In this document: one piece after another, positions 1 to 5,198 of the stretch
How the letters are laid out: each line of letters opens with the position of its first letter
How positions within the stretch are numbered: position 1 is the first letter of the stretch
DNA from: JBJTIF01 sp046094825
GTDB taxonomy: Bacteria > Actinomycetota > UBA4738 > HRBIN12
DNA: 9,394 nucleotides
Assembly: GCA_046094825.1 (NCBI GenBank)
Contig: JBJTIF010000083.1
Coordinates: 1-9,394, forward strand
Direction of reading: 5' to 3'
The notes under the pieces: model-generated
Told to the model about the DNA's origin: nothing
What the model saw: only the letters and a program-made list of their open reading frames with translations
Databases searched by the model: none
Translations under genes and position numbers: made by a program

Positions 1-345
1 ATGGGCTACCCCCTCCACGGGAGCGACATCGGCCCCGATCGCACGCCGCTCGAAGCGGGGCTCGCGTGGGCCGTCGCGATGGACACGGGCCCGTTCGTCG
101 GCCTCGCGACCGACGAACGCCGGCACATCCCGCGCGCGCACCAGCCGGTGCTCGTGGGCGAACGGACGGTGGGTGCGGTCACGAGCGGAACGTTCTCTCC
201 GACGCTCGGCACCGGGATCGCCCTCGCCTACGTCGCGCCCGCCGACGTCGTCGCGGACGGCGATGTCGTCTCGATCGATGTCCGGGGGCGGCTCGCGCCC
301 GCGCGGGTCGTGCGACCGCCGTTCGTCGACCGCTCGCCGCGCTGA
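1..345 (+). CDS. gcvT: Glycine cleavage system T protein (aminomethyltransferase), C-terminal part, 5' truncated by window edge
   Basis: The 114 visible residues match the C-terminal end of GcvT, the folate-dependent enzyme that takes the aminomethyl group from the lipoamide arm of GcvH, giving methylene-tetrahydrofolate and ammonia. Seen directly: a PLHGSDI...TPLEAGLAWAV segment (residues 4-25), typical of the end of the catalytic domain. A beta-barrel C-terminal domain follows, with IPRAHQPVL (43-51) and VTSGTFSPTLGTGIALAYV (60-78). These are standard GcvT signatures. The family is usually about 360-400 residues, so roughly the first two thirds lie upstream. The ATG at base 1 is almost certainly an internal methionine, because the catalytic domain is missing. 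The gene ends at TGA 343-345, five bases before a large palindrome, and is convergent with the lipoprotein gene. Identity is confident; its operon partners lie outside the window. Confidence 0.93.
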   Translation: MGYPLHGSDIGPDRTPLEAGLAWAVAMDTGPFVGLATDERRHIPRAHQPVLVGERTVGAVTSGTFSPTLGTGIALAYVAPADVVADGDVVSIDVRGRLAPARVVRPPFVDRSPR

Positions 346-349
346 TCCG

Positions 350-383
350 CGCCGCCGCCGTCGCCTAGGCGACGGCGGCGGCG
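350..383. terminator. Perfect 34-nt palindrome between convergent genes, candidate bidirectional terminator
   Basis: Bases 350-366 are the exact reverse complement of 367-383, giving two 17-nt arms with no spacer; the arm nearest the centre reads GCCGTCGCCT. As RNA it would form a very stable GC-rich hairpin from either strand. It starts five bases after the gcvT stop and covers the last codons and the TAG of the minus-strand lipoprotein gene, as expected for a shared terminator of convergent genes. There is no T-tract on either side, so it is not a textbook Rho-independent terminator. U-less hairpin terminators have been proposed in high-GC bacteria. The function is inferred; the symmetry is seen directly. 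Confidence 0.6.
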
Positions 384-1036
384 ACGAAGTCCGGCATCGT
401 CGCCCCGCCGAACGCCGTCCCCGTGAGGATCCGGCGGAGCATCGCCTCGACCCTCGGACGATCGCGCAGGACCGCGACGACGACGTAGAGGCCGGAGTTC
501 GGGATCCCGATCGCGCGTGCGGCACCGAAGCCGGGGGCGACGACGAACGCGCGCCACCGCAGTCGCACCTCCTCGCCGGTGCAGCGACCGCTCGTGTCGG
601 CGATGAAGTCGCCCGGTGACGCGACCCCCGTGAGCGCGTCGGGCGCGTGGTCGACGTGGATCCGCTCGCGTCCGACGGAGCAGGTCGCGCCCGCGGGCAG
701 GAGCGATGCGACGGCCCGCGTCGCGACGACGTAGTAGTAGTCCGACGCCACGCCGACGCGCGCTGCGTCGATCCACAGCGCGGCCATGCCCTCGAGCCCA
801 TCGCGCGCGGGGGCGGCGAGCACGCCGACCCGCGGGTCCGCGCCGTCGCCCGCGCTGCTCACGGTCCATCCGTCGGGGATCACCGTCCGGACGTCTCCCG
901 CGGCGATCCGTTGGAACGGGCTCGGGAGGTTCCGCACGGAGATCGGGGGCGTCCCCTGCGTGGCGGGGGACACGGTGCCGCAGCCGCTCGCGAGGAGCGC
1001 GAGGAGGAGCGTGCCGACGACGTGCGGTCGCCGCAT
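365..1036 (-). CDS. Predicted lipoprotein of unknown function
   Basis: This 223-residue protein starts with a charged MRRPH, a hydrophobic stretch (residues 6-16) and the lipobox-like ASGC, with Cys19 as the predicted lipidated residue. It should be exported and anchored to the outer face of the membrane. The mature part has a IPDGWTV segment near residue 53, a form seen at the start of several small extracytoplasmic domains. Cys119 and Cys152 could form a disulfide. I do not recognise a family and assign no function. The start ATG (complement of 1034-1036) gives a correctly placed signal peptide. A TANNNT -10-like element ends exactly 7 nt before it, so the mRNA may be leaderless. The gene is divergent from the B12 transport operon and convergent with gcvT. 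Its last codons lie inside the palindrome at 350-383. Codon use matches its neighbours, and the signal peptide argues against a shadow ORF. Confidence 0.72.
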   Translation of the reverse strand: MRRPHVVGTLLLALLASGCGTVSPATQGTPPISVRNLPSPFQRIAAGDVRTVIPDGWTVSSAGDGADPRVGVLAAPARDGLEGMAALWIDAARVGVASDYYYVVATRAVASLLPAGATCSVGRERIHVDHAPDALTGVASPGDFIADTSGRCTGEEVRLRWRAFVVAPGFGAARAIGIPNSGLYVVVAVLRDRPRVEAMLRRILTGTAFGGATMPDFVAAAVA

Positions 1037-1042
1037 GGGCGC

Positions 1043-1071
1043 ACGATAGCCCCGCAGCGGCGTGCGGTCGA
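1043..1071 (-). promoter_or_regulatory. Putative leaderless promoter of the lipoprotein gene
   Basis: On the minus strand, TCGACC (complement of 1066-1071) is followed by a 17-nt spacer and TATCGT (complement of 1043-1048). The -10-like hexamer ends 7 nt before the A of the ATG at 1036, so transcription would start at or next to the start codon. No Shine-Dalgarno sequence fits between them. The pair resembles the candidate suf promoter in this window (TCGACT, 17 nt, TATCCT), which adds weight. This is a consensus-based inference only. Confidence 0.42.
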
Positions 1072-1117
1072 ACCGGCGTTCCGCCCGGCCCGCTGCCCGC
1101 TGCCCGCGGCGCGGGAC

Positions 1118-1123
1118 TACACT
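1118..1123 (+). promoter_or_regulatory. Possible -10 element for the cobalamin riboswitch / btuFCD transcript
   Basis: TACACT fits TANNNT and would place the transcript start near 1130, about 18 nt before the P1 stem of the riboswitch. This is a sensible position. I see no convincing -35 hexamer 16-18 nt upstream; that region is GC-rich with repeated GCTGCCC. It is the best candidate in the short gap between the divergent gene and the aptamer, but it is weak. Confidence 0.33.
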
Positions 1124-1147
1124 CCGCGCGACAACCGAAGATGCTTC

Positions 1148-1355
1148 GTCCCCGCGGTGGCGTCACCCGGATCTCCCGGGCGGCGCCGGAGCGGCCTCGG
1201 TCCACGCCGGGTGTCGCGAAGCGGGAAGCCGGTGGGAATCCGGCGCGGTCGCGCCACTGTGACCGGGGAGCGGATCCGCGGAAGGCCACTGGGAGCGATC
1301 CCGGGAAGGCGCGGACGAGCGACGATCCGGGAGCCAGGAGACCTTCCGCGGGGAC
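1148..1355 (+). ncRNA. Cobalamin riboswitch (long, class I-like)
   Basis: This is an mRNA leader that binds a cobalamin and controls the downstream importer genes. Conserved blocks are visible in order: the paired core AGCCGGTGGGAATCCGGC (1227-1244), GCCACTGTGACC (1253-1264), and the B12 box GAGCCAGGAGACCTTCC (1331-1347). The closing P1 stem is a perfect 10-bp pairing of GTCCCCGCGG (1148-1157) with CCGCGGGGAC (1346-1355). The stretch between the core and the B12 box contains GGCCACTGGG and CCCGGGAAGGC, as in the long arm of class I (adenosylcobalamin-type) riboswitches. A B12-family ABC importer lies immediately downstream, so sequence and context agree. The subclass and the preferred ligand are inferred. 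Confidence 0.96.
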
Positions 1356-1363
1356 AACGGCAC

Positions 1364-1381
1364 CTCCTTCGCCGAAGGGAG
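1364..1381 (+). promoter_or_regulatory. Expression-platform hairpin masking the btuF Shine-Dalgarno
   Basis: CTCC-TTC (1364-1370) can pair with GAA-GGAG (1374-1381), leaving G1377 or a neighbouring G bulged and a short GCC loop. The 3' arm contains AAGGGAG (1375-1381), the only good Shine-Dalgarno sequence for the GTG start at 1389, seven bases downstream. The hairpin begins nine bases after P1. There is no T-tract. This supports translational control: ligand binding would favour the masked state. The pairing is seen; the switching mechanism is inferred from known cobalamin riboswitches. Confidence 0.6.
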
Positions 1382-1388
1382 ACCGCCC

Positions 1389-2321
1389 GTGCTCCGTCGT
1401 TCCGCGGCCCTCGTGGTCGCCGTGTCCCTGTTCGCCGCCTGCGGCGGTACGCCCGCATCCGGACCTTCGCCCGCGGCGAGTCCCTCGCCCGCGTTCCCGC
1501 GCACGTTCGTCGACGACGACGGGGTCACGGTGACGCTCCCCGCACCCCCCGAACGCATCGTGACCTTCGCCCCGTCGATCACGGAGATCGTCTTCGCGAT
1601 CGGAGCGGGCGATCGCCTCGTCGGGGTCTCCGGCCCCTACGACGACGTTCCGGCGGAGGCCACGGCCCTCCCGGAGGTCGGGGGCGCGGGGGAGTTCGGC
1701 GTCGATCCGAACCTCGAGGCGGTCGTCGCGCTCGAACCCGACCTCTTCCTCACGATCCGCGGGGGCGACGCGTGGAAGGACCGGCTCCGCGACCTGGGCG
1801 TCCCCGTCGTCACCGTGGACGCGACCGACCTCGACGACCTGCTCGCCGACATCGCGACGATCGGCGCGCTCGTCGGTGCGGACACCGCCGCCGCCGACCT
1901 CGTCGATGCGATGGCGTCGCGGATCGCGGAGCTCGAGGCGACCGCGGCGACCTCGCCGCGCCGCACGTGCTTCTTCGAGGTCTACTACCCGCCGCTCATG
2001 ACGGCGGGGCCGGGGACGTTCATCGACGACCTCCTCGAACGCGCGGGGTGCGACTCGGTCTCCGCCGGTGCCGCGACCGCGTACCCGGAGTGGTCGATCG
2101 AGGATGTCGTCGCCGCATCGCCCGACGTGTACCTCGTCTCGTCGGAGTCGGCCGCGGACCTCGCGGCGGTCGCCGAGCGCGCGGGCTTCGATGCGATCGC
2201 TGCCGTCGCGGGCGGACGCGTCGTGCGGATCGACTCCGACCTCGTGACCCGGCCGGGTCCGCGCATCGTCGACGGTCTCGCGGCCCTCGTCGCCGCGCTC
2301 GCGGGGGACCCCGCGGCGTGA
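1389..2321 (+). CDS. btuF: Cobalamin-type ABC transporter substrate-binding lipoprotein (BtuF-like)
   Basis: This 310-residue protein begins with MLRRS, a hydrophobic stretch and LFAAC, with Cys18 as the likely lipidation site. A Ser/Pro/Ala-rich linker (residues 22-37) follows, so it should be tethered outside the membrane. The body is a class III periplasmic-binding domain (Peripl_BP_2, FecB/BtuF type). It opens with PERIVTFAPSITEIVFAIGA (54-73) and includes FGVDPNLEAVVALEPDLF (103-120), both family hallmarks. The GTG start at 1389 has AAGGGAG seven bases upstream. The family also binds ferric siderophores and heme. The cobalamin riboswitch directly upstream makes a corrinoid the likely ligand, but the binding residues cannot be assigned by eye. 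Its TGA overlaps the GTG of the permease gene, so the two are translationally coupled. Confidence 0.9.
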   Translation: MLRRSAALVVAVSLFAACGGTPASGPSPAASPSPAFPRTFVDDDGVTVTLPAPPERIVTFAPSITEIVFAIGAGDRLVGVSGPYDDVPAEATALPEVGGAGEFGVDPNLEAVVALEPDLFLTIRGGDAWKDRLRDLGVPVVTVDATDLDDLLADIATIGALVGADTAAADLVDAMASRIAELEATAATSPRRTCFFEVYYPPLMTAGPGTFIDDLLERAGCDSVSAGAATAYPEWSIEDVVAASPDVYLVSSESAADLAAVAERAGFDAIAAVAGGRVVRIDSDLVTRPGPRIVDGLAALVAALAGDPAA

Positions 2322-3355
2322 GCGTCCCTCGCCAGGGCCGCGCCCTCGCGGCGCTCGGGGTCCTCCTCGTCGCGACGATCGCGCTCGCGGTCGCGATCGG
2401 CTCGGTGTGGGTTCCCCCGACGACCATCGCGCGGCTCCTCGCCTGGAAGATCGGCCTCGCCGATCGACCGCTCGACGTCGCGCGTTCCGTCGAGGTCATC
2501 GTCCTCGAGCTCCGGCTGCCGCGGGTGCTCCTCGCGGCCGTCGTCGGCGCCGCGCTCGCGGCGTCGGGCACCGTGTTCCAGGCGCTCTTCCGCAACCCGC
2601 TCGCCGACCCCGCGATCATCGGGGTGTCCTCCGGCGCCGCGCTCGGCGCGGTCCTCGTCATCGTGACGGTCGGTGCGGGCAGCCTCGCTGCGTTCGGCGT
2701 CCCGCTCGCCGCGTTCGTCGGCGCGCTCGCGACCGGGCTCCTCGTGTACCGCCTCGCCCGGATCGGACCGAGCGTCCACGTCGCGACGCTCCTGCTGGCC
2801 GGGGTCGCGGTCGCGGCGGTGATCTCGAGCGCGATGTCGCTCGTGATGTCCTTCTCCGGCGAGCAGCTGCGCGACATCTACACGTGGCTCCTCGGCGGCC
2901 TCGTCGCGCAGGGGTGGCGATCGGTCGCCGTGACCGCGCCCGTCGTCGCCCTCGGCATCGTCGCGGCTGCGGTGACGGCGCACGACCTGAACGTCGTCGC
3001 GCTCGGCGAGGAACGCGCGGCGCAGCTCGGCGTCGACGTCGCGACGCTGAAGCGTCGCGCGCTCGCGTCGGGCGCGCTCCTCGCGGCCGCCGCCGTCTCG
3101 GTCGGCGGCATCATCGGCTTCGTGGGGCTCATGACGCCGCACCTCCTGCGGCTCGTCGTCGGCCCGGACCACCGGCGGCTCCTGCCGGCCGTCCTCCTCG
3201 CCGGCCCGACGCTCCTCGTCCTCGCCGATCTCGTCGCGCGGACGGTCCTCGCGCCGCAGGAGCTCCCCGTCGGCGTCGTGACGGCGCTCCTCGGCGGTCC
3301 GTTCTTCCTCGTCCTGCTCAAGCGCGAGGGCGACCGAGCGCGCGGGGCGGCCTGA
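2318..3355 (+). CDS. btuC: Cobalamin-type ABC transporter permease (FecCD/BtuC family)
   Basis: This 345-residue integral membrane protein forms the translocation channel for the substrate delivered by the BtuF-like protein, normally as a homodimer with two ATPase subunits. Hydrophobic helices run through the whole length. Family signatures visible are LRLPRVLLA (65-73), FRNPLADPAIIGVSSGAALG (91-110), and GGIIGFVGLMTPHLLRLVVG (263-282), followed by the usual C-terminal PVGVVTALLGGPFFLVLLKR. The length is normal for the family. I chose the GTG at 2318, overlapping the btuF stop as GTGA, because translation from there starts just before the first membrane helix. GGGGGA at 2303-2308 is a suitable ribosome-binding sequence. 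The reading frame stays open far upstream over btuF and the riboswitch, but that part has arginine-rich shadow composition and is not real. Confidence 0.93.
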   Translation: MSVPRQGRALAALGVLLVATIALAVAIGSVWVPPTTIARLLAWKIGLADRPLDVARSVEVIVLELRLPRVLLAAVVGAALAASGTVFQALFRNPLADPAIIGVSSGAALGAVLVIVTVGAGSLAAFGVPLAAFVGALATGLLVYRLARIGPSVHVATLLLAGVAVAAVISSAMSLVMSFSGEQLRDIYTWLLGGLVAQGWRSVAVTAPVVALGIVAAAVTAHDLNVVALGEERAAQLGVDVATLKRRALASGALLAAAAVSVGGIIGFVGLMTPHLLRLVVGPDHRRLLPAVLLAGPTLLVLADLVARTVLAPQELPVGVVTALLGGPFFLVLLKREGDRARGAA

Positions 3356-3356
3356 G

Positions 3357-4631
3357 GTGTCCGTGGCCACCACCGACGACGCCGCCGGCGCCGGGCTCGT
3401 CCTGCGCGGGGTCGTTGCCGCGTACGGCGACGCCCCCGTCCTGCGCGGCGTCGACCTCGAGGTCGCACCGGGCGAGATCGTCGGCCTCGTCGGGCCGAAC
3501 GGCGCCGGGAAGACCTCGGTCGTCCGCGCGGCCTCGCGCGCGCTCCGGCCGAGCGCGGGGACGGTCACCGTCGCGGGCCGCGATCCGTACGCGGTGAGCG
3601 CGCGCGAGGCCGCGCGCCTGCTCGCGGTCGTGCCGCAGGAGCTCCAGGTGGCCTTCCCGTTCACCGTCCTCGACGCGGTGCTCATGGGCCGCACCCCGTA
3701 CCTCCCGGCGTGGGGCGGCGGCGACGCGGAGGACTGGTCCCGCGCCCGCGCGGCGATGGTCGCCGTCCAGGTCCAGCACCTCGCGGACCGGCAGCTCGCC
3801 GACCTCTCCGGCGGCGAGCGGCGCCGGGTCGTCCTCGCGCAGGCGCTCGCGCAGGATGCGCCCGTCCTCGTCCTCGACGAGCCGACGACGCACCTCGACC
3901 CCCGCCACGTCCTCGACGTCCTCGGCGTCGTCCGCGGGCTCGCCGATCGGGGTCGCGCGATCCTCGTCGTCCTCCACGACCTCGACCTCGCGGCGCGCTC
4001 GTGCGACCGGCTCGTCGTCCTCGACACCGGCGCGGTCGTCGCCTCGGGAACGCCCGAGGCCGTCCTCACTCCCGCGCTCCTCGCCGACGTGTACGGCGTC
4101 GACGCCGAGATCGTTCCCGACCCCGCGACGGGACGTCCGTCGGTTCGGCTCGTCGAGCCGCCGCGCGCACCGCACGGACGGCGCGCGCACGTCGTCCCCG
4201 GGGCGGGGCGCGCCGCGGCGATCGTGCGCGCGCTCGCGGCGGACGGGTGGACGGTCAGCGTCGGGGCGCTCCACGCGGGCGACACCGACGCCGACGTTGC
4301 GGAGCGCCTGAACCTCGAACGCGTGACCGTCCCGGCCTTCGCCGCGATCGACGGGGCGGGCGCCGCGGAGACGGCGGCGCTCATGCGCGCGGCCGACGTC
4401 GTCATCGTCGCCGATCCGCCGTTCGGCCCCGCGAACCTCCCGAACCTCGTCCTCGCCCTCGAGGCCGCGCGCTCCGGCGTCCCCGTCGTCCTCGTCGAGG
4501 CGACCCCGATCGGGGAGCGCGACTTCGCCGACGGAGCCGCCGCCGCGGCGTGGGACGCCCTCCGCGCCCTCGCGCGCGTCGCCCCCGACCCCGCGGCGGC
4601 GGCCGCCCTCGCGGGTACGATGACGGCGTGA
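3357..4631 (+). CDS. btuD: Cobalamin-type ABC transporter ATPase (BtuD-like) with an extra C-terminal domain
   Basis: This 424-residue protein powers the BtuC-like channel by ATP hydrolysis at the cytoplasmic face. Residues 1-255 are a complete ABC ATPase: Walker A GPNGAGKT (46-53), Q-loop Gln94, signature LSGGE (150-154), Walker B VLVLDEP (170-176), D-loop THLD (178-181) and switch His207. BtuD and FhuC-type proteins are about 250-270 residues, so about 150 residues are extra. From 277 the tail has a Rossmann-like opening, HVVPGAGRAAAIVRAL, then GALHAGDTDADVAERL (303-318) and ADPPFGPANLPN (352-363), ending in an alanine-rich helix. I recall similar tails on some corrinoid-transport ATPases, but know no proven function. 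Start: GTG 3357, one base after the btuC stop. GTG 3363 is an in-frame alternative with GAGG five bases before it. The stop overlaps the next gene's GTG. Confidence 0.92.
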   Translation: MSVATTDDAAGAGLVLRGVVAAYGDAPVLRGVDLEVAPGEIVGLVGPNGAGKTSVVRAASRALRPSAGTVTVAGRDPYAVSAREAARLLAVVPQELQVAFPFTVLDAVLMGRTPYLPAWGGGDAEDWSRARAAMVAVQVQHLADRQLADLSGGERRRVVLAQALAQDAPVLVLDEPTTHLDPRHVLDVLGVVRGLADRGRAILVVLHDLDLAARSCDRLVVLDTGAVVASGTPEAVLTPALLADVYGVDAEIVPDPATGRPSVRLVEPPRAPHGRRAHVVPGAGRAAAIVRALAADGWTVSVGALHAGDTDADVAERLNLERVTVPAFAAIDGAGAAETAALMRAADVVIVADPPFGPANLPNLVLALEAARSGVPVVLVEATPIGERDFADGAAAAAWDALRALARVAPDPAAAAALAGTMTA

Positions 4632-5038
4632 CCGACGACGTCCTCGAGACCGCTCCGGGTTCCTCGACCCCGGCGACGCACGACGGGCACGCGCACACCC
4701 ACGCGCACGCGCCCGCTGCACCGGTCGAGACCGGCGGGCCCCTCAGCCGCGATCGGGTCTACGAGGTGCTGAAGGCCGTCATCGACCCCGAGCTCGGGAT
4801 CAACATCGTCGACCTCGGCCTCGTGTACGCGGTCGAGATCGAGGACGGGGTCGTGCGGATCGAGTACACGCTCACCACGATGGGCTGCCCGATCGGGCCG
4901 CTCATCGAGCAGCAGATGCACGGGCTCGTCGGCACCCTCGATGACGTCCGGGGCGTCGAGCCGCAGATGGTGATCCGGCCGCCGTGGAGCCCGGAGATGA
5001 TGTCCGAGGAGGCCAAGGCCGCCCTCGGGTACTTCTAG
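4628..5038 (+). CDS. sufT: SufT/MIP18-family iron-sulfur assembly factor (DUF59) with His-rich N-terminus
   Basis: This 136-residue protein belongs to the MIP18/DUF59 family, whose members (SufT, PaaD-like, eukaryotic CIA2) help mature or deliver iron-sulfur clusters. Seen: VYEVLKAVIDPELGINIVDL (44-63), the family's opening motif, then TLTTMGCPIGP (81-91) with the conserved cysteine at Cys87, and VIRPPWSPEMMSEEAKAALG near the end. The first 40 residues are unusual: HDGHAHTHAH (18-27) holds five histidines and may bind a metal. The GTG start at 4628 overlaps the btuD stop (GTGA), and no later start would keep the whole domain. The gene thus sits last in the riboswitch-controlled operon while preceding sufB by 160 bases. 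Whether it functions as SufT itself or as a relative is inferred from family and neighbours. Confidence 0.88.
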   Translation: MTDDVLETAPGSSTPATHDGHAHTHAHAPAAPVETGGPLSRDRVYEVLKAVIDPELGINIVDLGLVYAVEIEDGVVRIEYTLTTMGCPIGPLIEQQMHGLVGTLDDVRGVEPQMVIRPPWSPEMMSEEAKAALGYF

Positions 5039-5069
5039 GCCCCGGGGCGACCCGGCGCCTCCTGCGCCG
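5039..5069. terminator. Weak GC hairpins after the sufT-like gene
   Basis: The palindrome GCCCCGGGGC (5039-5048) starts right after the sufT stop. CGGCGC CTCCT GCGCCG (5053-5069) then forms a 6-bp stem with a 5-nt loop. No T-tract follows. Together they could slow or end transcription from the B12 operon before the suf promoter, but read-through into sufB is equally possible. Confidence 0.28.
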
Positions 5070-5109
5070 CACCGAGTCCCTCCGGCCCGTCGAATCCCTA
5101 CCAATCCGG

Positions 5110-5138
5110 TCGACTTCGAGCGCCGCGCTCGGTATCCT
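5110..5138 (+). promoter_or_regulatory. Putative sigma70-type promoter of the suf operon
   Basis: TCGACT (5110-5115) and TATCCT (5133-5138) are separated by 17 nt and match the -35 and -10 consensus at 4 of 6 positions each. They sit in the only sizeable gap upstream of sufB. Transcription would begin near 5145, giving a leader of about 54 nt before the ATG at 5199. A very similar pair precedes the divergent lipoprotein gene. No convincing SufR or IscR operator was recognised around it. Confidence 0.5.
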
Positions 5139-5180
5139 GTGAGCGTGCGGGCGCGCCGACCGGCGCCCCCGGGACCTCCG

Positions 5181-5187
5181 AGAGGGG
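5181..5187 (+). promoter_or_regulatory. Shine-Dalgarno sequence deciding the sufB start
   Basis: AGAGGGG lies 11 nt upstream of the ATG at 5199. It supports that ATG over the in-frame GTG codons at 5139 and 5145. The residues between those GTGs and the ATG are Arg/Pro-rich and unlike any SufB N-terminus. Confidence 0.6.
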
Positions 5188-5198
5188 ACACGATCCAC

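Noticed and set aside
1..3. ATG at the first base as the true gcvT start
   Set aside because: The product would lack the catalytic domain. The residues match the middle of GcvT, so the gene is cut by the window edge.
2301..2314. Short hairpin GCGGGG-GA-CCCCGC over the btuC ribosome-binding region
   Set aside because: The arms are six bases and the loop is two. In coding sequence of this GC content it is not distinguishable from chance.
647..2317. Upstream extension of the btuC reading frame
   Set aside because: The frame is open, but it crosses the lipoprotein gene, the riboswitch and btuF. Its translation is Arg/Gly/Pro-rich noise until the GTG at 2318, where the membrane protein begins.
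1389..4631. Siderophore or heme importer instead of cobalamin
   Set aside because: The protein families alone would allow it, but a complete cobalamin riboswitch directly precedes the first gene, so a corrinoid is the more likely substrate.
5070..5135. SufR or IscR operator upstream of sufB
   Set aside because: I looked for a clear dyad of known type. Only short imperfect TCGAA/TTCGA matches and a GGTCGAC palindrome are present, not enough to name a regulator.
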